A stretch of DNA of 64,000 nucleotides from an uncultured Halieaceae bacterium (GTDB lineage Bacteria > Pseudomonadota > Gammaproteobacteria > Pseudomonadales > Halieaceae), in NCBI GenBank assembly GCA_938074045.1, contig CALJGI010000025.1, positions 124,001 to 188,000 on the forward strand. Direction: 5' to 3'. The position numbers and the translations under genes are program-made. The stretch's first letter is position 1, and each line of letters starts with the position of its first letter. This document shows, piece by piece, positions 58,563-64,000 of the stretch. Below the pieces are notes generated by a model. The model saw only the letters and a program-made list of their open reading frames with translations, did no database searches and was not told where the DNA came from.

Positions 58563-59756
58563 GTGCACGAAGAATTCAAGCGTATTCAGCGACTGCCTCC
58601 CTACGTATTCAATATCATCGGAGAGCTCAAACAGGAGGCGCGAGCCGCTGGTGAAGATGTCATTGATTTTGGCATGGGTAATCCGGACCAACCGACTCCT
58701 ACGCACATAGTAGATAAGTTGGTCGAAACCGCCCGTCGCGGTGACACCCACCGTTACTCCCAATCCAAGGGAATTCCCCGATTGCGGAAAGCAATTTGCG
58801 AGTGGTACCTGCGCCGCTACGATGTAGAGCTGGATCCCGAGAGTGAAGCCATCGTAACGCTGGGCTCCAAGGAGGGTTTGGCCCACCTGGCGCTCGCGAC
58901 AACAGGGCCGGGAGACGCTATCCTTGTTCCCAATCCCTCTTATCCCATACACCCATACGGTTTTGTTATCGCGGGAGCTGATATCCGTCACGTTCCCATG
59001 TCTGATGAGGATACCTTTTTCGGCGAACTTGAATCGGCGATACGCAACAGCTGGCCCCGGCCCAAAATGTTGGTGCTCAATTTTCCATCGAATCCCACCG
59101 CTCACTGCGTAGATTTGGGTTTTTTTGAGAAAGTTGTAGCTATTGCTCGAGAACATGAGATTTGGGTGGTGCAGGATCTGGCTTACGCCGATTTGTGCTT
59201 CGACGGCTATGAGGCACCCTCCATCCTCCAGGTCGAGGGGGCGAAAGAGATCGCCGTAGAATTTTTCAGTCTGTCAAAAAGCTATAATATGCCGGGTTGG
59301 CGCGTAGGGTTCTGCTGCGGCAACAGCGAACTGGTCGGGGCCCTTGCCCGCATGAAATCCTACCTTGATTATGGAATGTTCACGCCGGTTCAGGTGGCCG
59401 CTATTTCGGCTCTGGAAGGAGATCAATCCTGTGTGTCAGAGATCAATGCGCAGTATCGTGATCGCCGGGATGTACTTTGTCAGGGTTTGAACGCGGCGGG
59501 GTGGCAGGTTGATCCACCTAAAGCTACGATGTTCGTGTGGGCGCGCCTGCCTGAATGTTATCGGGAAATGGGATCTCTGGAATTCAGTAAGAAGTTATTG
59601 CGAGAGGCGAAGGTCGCTGTTTCTCCGGGTGTCGGATTCGGGGAGCACGGTGAAGGATATGTGCGGTTTGGCCTGATTGAGAACGAGCATCGTACGCGTC
59701 AGGCCATTCGAAACATCAAGCGCATGATTAAAGTGGACGGCTTTGGCAGCGCCTAA
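58563..59756 (+). CDS. alaC: Alanine aminotransferase AlaC-type
   Basis: Class I PLP aminotransferase, most like AlaC (glutamate-pyruvate). The 397-residue protein has [14 protein letters not shown] near the N-terminus, [18 protein letters not shown], and [13 protein letters not shown]. The PLP lysine is Lys239 in [15 protein letters not shown]. The start is GTG at 58563. It directly precedes hom-thrC, a conserved arrangement in pseudomonads and relatives, where its exact substrate is less certain than in Escherichia coli. Confidence 0.9.
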   Translation: MHEEFKRIQRLPPYVFNIIGELKQEARAAGEDVIDFGMGNPDQPTPTHIVDKLVETARRGDTHRYSQSKGIPRLRKAICEWYLRRYDVELDPESEAIVTLGSKEGLAHLALATTGPGDAILVPNPSYPIHPYGFVIAGADIRHVPMSDEDTFFGELESAIRNSWPRPKMLVLNFPSNPTAHCVDLGFFEKVVAIAREHEIWVVQDLAYADLCFDGYEAPSILQVEGAKEIAVEFFSLSKSYNMPGWRVGFCCGNSELVGALARMKSYLDYGMFTPVQVAAISALEGDQSCVSEINAQYRDRRDVLCQGLNAAGWQVDPPKATMFVWARLPECYREMGSLEFSKKLLREAKVAVSPGVGFGEHGEGYVRFGLIENEHRTRQAIRNIKRMIKVDGFGSA

Positions 59757-59786
59757 TGGCGCTGGTCTTATAGGAGTAAAACGACT

Positions 59787-61094
59787 TTGGATGCGGTAAA
59801 AATAGGACTTTGTGGGCTGGGTACTGTGGCGGGCGGAACGCTGCGGGTGCTGAGCCGAAACTTTGAGAACATTTCCGCACGCGCGGGCTGTGATATCCAA
59901 ATAGTGCGCATTGGTGCGCGTCGGGATAACCCTGACTGTGACACCGGTGATATTCCAATATCCCGGGACCTGATGGAGGTCGCAACCGATCCTGAGGTCG
60001 AGATTCTGGTAGAACTGATCGGGGGAACAGACTATGCCGCCGAACTGGTGTTGGCGGGCATCGCCAATGGAAAGCATATCGTTACCGCCAACAAAGCGCT
60101 GATTGCCGAACGGGGTAACGAAATTTTTGCGGCAGCGGAAGCCGCCGGTGTCACCGTTGCCTATGAAGCGGCTGTCGCGGGTGGGATTCCGATTATCAAG
60201 GCGGTGCGGGAAGGTCTGGCGGCCAATTCAGTGAACTGGCTGGCGGGTATTATCAATGGTACCGGTAATTTTATTCTTACCGAGATGAAGGAAAAGGGCA
60301 GAAGTTTTGCTGATGTCCTTGCCGAGGCTCAGGCCCTGGGCTATGCAGAAGCTGACCCTACCTTTGATGTAGAAGGTATTGATGCCGCTCATAAGCTGGT
60401 TATTCTGGCCTCTATCGCTTTTGGCATGCCCCTCAGCTTTGATGAAGTCTACACAGAAGGTATCGGTGCCATTGAGACCCAGGACGTAGATTATGCTGAG
60501 GAGCTGGGTTATCGAATCAAACACCTGGGGATCGCCCGCAAATCGCCCGGGGGGATCGAACTGAGAGTGCATCCAACCCTGATCCCCCAGGAGCGCCTGT
60601 TGGCCAACGTAAACGGTGTTAAAAACGCTGTGGTAGTGGATTGTGATGCGGTTGGCCAAACTCTTTACTACGGTGCTGGAGCCGGTTCGGAACCCACGGC
60701 ATCCGCGGTACTCGCCGATGTGATTGATATCGCGCGCAATGTGCGTGGCGATCAGTCCCGGCGCGTTCCGTATTTGTCATACCACAGCCACGCTATAGCA
60801 GACCAGGTCATATTGCCGATAGAGGCTATCCAGAGTTCCTACTATCTACGTGTATCGGTACTCGATCGCCCTGGGGTCTTGTCCGCGGTAGCCAGTATCT
60901 TGAGTGATGCAGGCATTAGTATTGAAGCCATCATTCAAAAAGCGCCACGTCCTGATGAGGATGTTGTTCCCGTTATTATTCTGACCAACAGTGCGTTGGA
61001 GCAGTCCCTGGCAGACGCGGTGTTTCGGCTGCAATCACTGGATTCTGTAGTAGGCGCTATTACCCGCATCCGAGTGGAAAACCTGGACGACTGA
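59787..61094 (+). CDS. hom: Homoserine dehydrogenase
   Basis: Reduces aspartate semialdehyde to homoserine, the branch point to threonine and methionine. The 435-residue monofunctional enzyme has the NAD(P) loop GLCGLGTVAGGTL, VTANKALIAERG, YEAAVAGGIPIIKA and NGTGNFILTEM. It ends with an ACT domain (VLDRPGVLSAVASILSDAGI) for probable threonine feedback. The start is TTG at 59787 after AGGAG. It is not fused to aspartate kinase. Confidence 0.96.
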   Translation: MDAVKIGLCGLGTVAGGTLRVLSRNFENISARAGCDIQIVRIGARRDNPDCDTGDIPISRDLMEVATDPEVEILVELIGGTDYAAELVLAGIANGKHIVTANKALIAERGNEIFAAAEAAGVTVAYEAAVAGGIPIIKAVREGLAANSVNWLAGIINGTGNFILTEMKEKGRSFADVLAEAQALGYAEADPTFDVEGIDAAHKLVILASIAFGMPLSFDEVYTEGIGAIETQDVDYAEELGYRIKHLGIARKSPGGIELRVHPTLIPQERLLANVNGVKNAVVVDCDAVGQTLYYGAGAGSEPTASAVLADVIDIARNVRGDQSRRVPYLSYHSHAIADQVILPIEAIQSSYYLRVSVLDRPGVLSAVASILSDAGISIEAIIQKAPRPDEDVVPVIILTNSALEQSLADAVFRLQSLDSVVGAITRIRVENLDD

Positions 61095-61107
61095 ACGGGA
61101 GGTTCTG

Positions 61108-62505
61108 TTGAAGTACATAAGTACCCGGGGGTCTGCCCCGGCATTGAATTTTGAGCAGGTACTACTGACAGGGCTGGCGCCGGATGGCGGATTGTACGTA
61201 CCCGAACATCTGCCACAGTGGTCGCGCGAAGAAATGGAGTCCTGGCGAGGTTTGGAATATCGTGATCTGGCACACCGGATCATTCTGCCTTTTGTTGAAG
61301 AGTGTATTCCTGCTGCAGATTTGAAGTCCCTGGTGGATGCCGCCTACAGTGATTTCCGGCACGATGCGGTCGCGCCGCTGGTGCAACTGGATTCAAACCA
61401 GTGGGTGCTGGAGTTGTTTCACGGACCGACGCTGGCGTTCAAGGACTTTGCGCTGCAGCTGCTGGGGCATTTGCTTGACTATGTGATGGAGCGGCGCCAT
61501 GAAAAGGTTGTCATCATGGGCGCGACTTCCGGCGATACCGGTTCCGCTGCAATCGAAGGTTGTCGTCGATGCCGTAATGTCGACATATTTATCCTGCATC
61601 CCCACGAGCGGGTTTCCAACGTGCAGCGCCGGCAAATGACCACGGTGACCGGTGACAACATTCACAATATCGCTGTCGAGGGCAATTTTGATGATTGCCA
61701 GGCGATGGTGAAAGCCAGCTTCGCAGACAACAGTTTTCTGGGTGGCGAGCGCAGCCTGGTCGCAGTTAACTCCATCAACTGGGCTCGTATCATGGCGCAA
61801 ATCGTGTATTACGTGTATGCGTCACTGGCTCTGGGAGGGCCTGCTAGAGAGGTTTCATTTTCGGTTCCCACCGGAAATTTTGGAGATATCTTTGCGGGGT
61901 ACCTGGCTAAATGTATGGGGCTGCCCATCGCAAAATTGATTATTGCTACCAACAAAAATGATGTGCTACATCGTGTTATGACCCAGGAGAGGTACGCACG
62001 GCAAGAAATCCACCACACGCTCTCACCGAGCATGGATATCAGTATCTCCAGCAATTTCGAAAGATTGTTGTTTGATCTCTATGACCGGGATGGCCTGGCG
62101 ATTGCTGATCTCATGGATAACTTCGCCGTCGGAGACGTGAATTTCAGCGCTAGTGCAATGGAACGAGCACGGACCCTGTTCGATTCGCGGCGAGTCAATG
62201 ACGACGAAACCCTGGCTGAGATCGACCATACCTACCAACACTGCTCCTATACGCTGGATCCCCATTCCGCTATTGGCGTTAGAGCGGCACGCGAATGCCA
62301 TAGCCAGGTTTCGGTACCGATGGTGACGCTGGCAACCGCTCACCCCGCCAAATTCCCCGAGGCTGTGGCGCAATCCGGGCGCGTGCCGGCTCCAGGGTTG
62401 CCGCCGCATATGGCTGCACTGATGGATGCGGAAGAGCGTTTTACTGTTTTGCCGAACGAACTCTCGACCATACATTCTTTTATGGCGAGAGCGCTCGCCG
62501 ATTAA
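61108..62505 (+). CDS. thrC: Threonine synthase
   Basis: PLP enzyme converting phosphohomoserine to threonine. The 465-residue protein starts KYISTRGSAPALNFEQVLL. The PLP lysine is in GPTLAFKDFALQLLG, the phosphate loop is GATSGDTGSAAIEG, and VNSINWARIMAQIVYY follows. This is the gammaproteobacterial type. The start is TTG at 61108 with GGGAGG just upstream. It is 13 bases after hom. Confidence 0.96.
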   Translation: MKYISTRGSAPALNFEQVLLTGLAPDGGLYVPEHLPQWSREEMESWRGLEYRDLAHRIILPFVEECIPAADLKSLVDAAYSDFRHDAVAPLVQLDSNQWVLELFHGPTLAFKDFALQLLGHLLDYVMERRHEKVVIMGATSGDTGSAAIEGCRRCRNVDIFILHPHERVSNVQRRQMTTVTGDNIHNIAVEGNFDDCQAMVKASFADNSFLGGERSLVAVNSINWARIMAQIVYYVYASLALGGPAREVSFSVPTGNFGDIFAGYLAKCMGLPIAKLIIATNKNDVLHRVMTQERYARQEIHHTLSPSMDISISSNFERLLFDLYDRDGLAIADLMDNFAVGDVNFSASAMERARTLFDSRRVNDDETLAEIDHTYQHCSYTLDPHSAIGVRAARECHSQVSVPMVTLATAHPAKFPEAVAQSGRVPAPGLPPHMAALMDAEERFTVLPNELSTIHSFMARALAD

Positions 62506-62509
62506 ACTT

Positions 62510-64000
62510 ATGCAGCGAGTCAACCGGGTCTGTCAGCGTGCGGTCCCCACCGTCACCAGTCCCGCTTCGCTGCATCCCAATCCTGTGTTGCAACGTATTT
62601 TTGCAAGTCGTGGTGTAGAGAATTGCGCTGAGCTTGACTACGGATTGCAGAATCTTGCACAGCCCGATGCCATGCGTGGGTTGGCGGAGGCCGGCCGTTT
62701 ACTGGCAGATGCGATATCCCGGGAACAACGCATATTAATAGTTGGCGATTTTGACGCCGACGGAGCCACCAGCTGTGCCCTGGCGAGCCTGGTGCTGACC
62801 AAAATGGGGGCGCAGGTAGACTATCTGGTTCCCAATCGTTTCGATTTTGGCTATGGACTGACGCCGGAGATAGTGACGGTCGCTCTTGAATATACCCCCG
62901 ATGTCATTGTCACCGTGGACAACGGGATAGCCAGCCTGGAAGGCGTGGCTGCTGCTCGCTCGCACAACATCTCTGTCCTGGTGACAGACCACCACCTCCC
63001 CGGCGCTGTGCTTCCCGACGCTAATGTGATCGTTAACCCCAACCAGCCCGGTTGTAGTTTTCCGAGTAAAAATCTGGCCGGAGTGGGTGTAATTTTCTAT
63101 GTGATGAGCCAGCTGCGGAAAGAGCTGCGACTGCGTGGCTGGTTTGAAGATAGGTCCATCCCGGAGCCCAATATGGGTGGATATCTTGATCTGGTAGCTC
63201 TGGGTACGGTTGCCGATGTTGTCCCACTGGACTCGCATAACCGTATCCTGGTGGCACAGGGGCTGGCCCGAATCCGAGCCGGTAAAACACGACCGGGGAT
63301 TCTTGCCTTGCTCGACCTGGCCGGTCGTGAGCAGCACCGCGTGGAAGCATCCGATCTTGGATTCGCGGTTGGACCTCGTCTCAATGCCGCTGGCCGACTG
63401 GATGACATGTCTACCGGTATTGAATGTCTGTTGACGACGGATACCGATGCGGCATTTGCGCTGGCGGGGCAATTGGATTCGATGAACAGGGAGCGCCGGC
63501 AAATTGAGGCGGAAATGCAGCGCAGTGCCATGTCGGCTTTGGAATCCGTGGGTGATCTTGATCGTGGTGCATTGCCAACCGGTATATGCCTGTATGACCC
63601 CTCATGGCATCAAGGTGTGATCGGCATCCTCGCTGCACGGGTAAAGGAGAGGTTTCATCGGCCGGTCATTGCCTTTGCGGATGGGGATCAGGGGTGGCTT
63701 AAGGGATCCGCCAGATCTATCCCCGGATTTCATATCCGCGATGCCCTGGACGCCATCGCCACACGATCCCCCGACATGCTGTCTCGTTTTGGTGGCCACG
63801 CCATGGCCGCAGGCTTGAGTCTCAAGGTAGAGGACCTGGAGCGCTTTGGCACGGAATTTGAGGCTGAAGCTGTGCGCGGGACTGATCCGGAAACACTGCA
63901 GGCGGTACTCTATACCGATGGCGAACTGCACAGCACTGACTTGACGCTGGAGTTTGCCGAGTTGCTTCGGGCGGTGGGCCCCTGGGGGCAGCAGTTTCCG
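62510..64000 (+). CDS. recJ: Single-strand-specific exonuclease RecJ (partial, runs off right end)
   Basis: 5'-3' single-strand exonuclease in recombination and mismatch repair. 497 codons are visible before the window ends, out of about 570 in homologues. The DHH phosphoesterase motifs are ILIVGDFDADGATSCALASL (metal-binding Asp residues), TVDNGI and VTDHHLP. VALGTVADVVPL and the DHHA1 region with RFGGHAMAAGLSL follow. The ATG at 62510 is 5 bases after the thrC stop, so it is in the same operon. No frameshift is visible. Confidence 0.94.
   Translation, partial: MQRVNRVCQRAVPTVTSPASLHPNPVLQRIFASRGVENCAELDYGLQNLAQPDAMRGLAEAGRLLADAISREQRILIVGDFDADGATSCALASLVLTKMGAQVDYLVPNRFDFGYGLTPEIVTVALEYTPDVIVTVDNGIASLEGVAAARSHNISVLVTDHHLPGAVLPDANVIVNPNQPGCSFPSKNLAGVGVIFYVMSQLRKELRLRGWFEDRSIPEPNMGGYLDLVALGTVADVVPLDSHNRILVAQGLARIRAGKTRPGILALLDLAGREQHRVEASDLGFAVGPRLNAAGRLDDMSTGIECLLTTDTDAAFALAGQLDSMNRERRQIEAEMQRSAMSALESVGDLDRGALPTGICLYDPSWHQGVIGILAARVKERFHRPVIAFADGDQGWLKGSARSIPGFHIRDALDAIATRSPDMLSRFGGHAMAAGLSLKVEDLERFGTEFEAEAVRGTDPETLQAVLYTDGELHSTDLTLEFAELLRAVGPWGQQFP

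Overview
The window is a gene-dense piece of chromosome (about 60 protein genes, one intact tRNA, few gaps over 200 bases) from a Gram-negative gammaproteobacterium. The evidence is the neighbourhoods: rpoE-rseA-rseB-rseC-mucD-lepA-lepB-DUF4845-rnc-era-recO-acpS as in Pseudomonas relatives; yfjD-ypjD-ffh-rpsP-rimM-trmD-rplS; xerD-dsbC-alaC-hom-thrC-recJ; queA-tgt; and sdhE-ygfX beside ygfZ. A TonB-dependent receptor and a caa3-type oxidase point to an aerobic organism with an outer membrane. A marine oligotroph such as a Halieaceae/OM60-like lineage would fit, but that placement is inference. GTG and TTG starts are common.

Layout: 1-814, the 5' part of an unrecognised TIM-barrel-like protein (minus strand, runs off the left end). 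1009-6658, a tightly coupled coenzyme F420 operon: F420-NADP reductase, cofE, cofD, cofC and fused fbiC. 6673-10762, ung, ygfZ, sdhE, ygfX and nadB. 11044-21085, the sigma-E stress operon followed by translation, secretion and RNA processing genes. 21075-25043, cysM, relA and mazG. 25148-27777, adk, hemH and a lysine/alanine-rich histone-H1-like protein ending at a strong terminator. 27849-31675, mobA, tsaB, an M18 aminopeptidase and trpS. 31691-34429, a divergent pair: TonB receptor and an unknown membrane protein. 34497-39395, a cytochrome c oxidase operon on the minus strand. 39802-47082, all minus strand: heterodimeric ABC exporter, SURF1, aminotransferase and patatin. 47220-47383, tRNA-Leu(CAA) with a decayed partial copy. 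47546-50847, queA, tgt, NUDIX hydrolase and gamma-carbonic anhydrase. 50844-53008, yfjD and ypjD on the minus strand. 53152-64000, ffh, ribosomal operon, xerD, dsbC, threonine pathway and the start of recJ.

The standout is the F420 operon. F420 is a deazaflavin hydride carrier best known from methanogens and actinobacteria. Here one operon encodes deazaflavin (Fo) synthesis (FbiC), side-chain activation (CofC), side-chain transfer (CofD), glutamylation (CofE) and a reductase (Fno) linking F420 to NADP. The actinobacterial FMN domain that reduces dehydro-F420 is absent, so the chemistry of the three-carbon linker is open, and no F420-consuming enzyme other than Fno is visible in the window. 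Second in interest is the oxidase operon, with a subunit II carrying two tandem cytochrome c domains and two different subunit III genes, followed by an ABC exporter with one degenerate ATP site and then SURF1.
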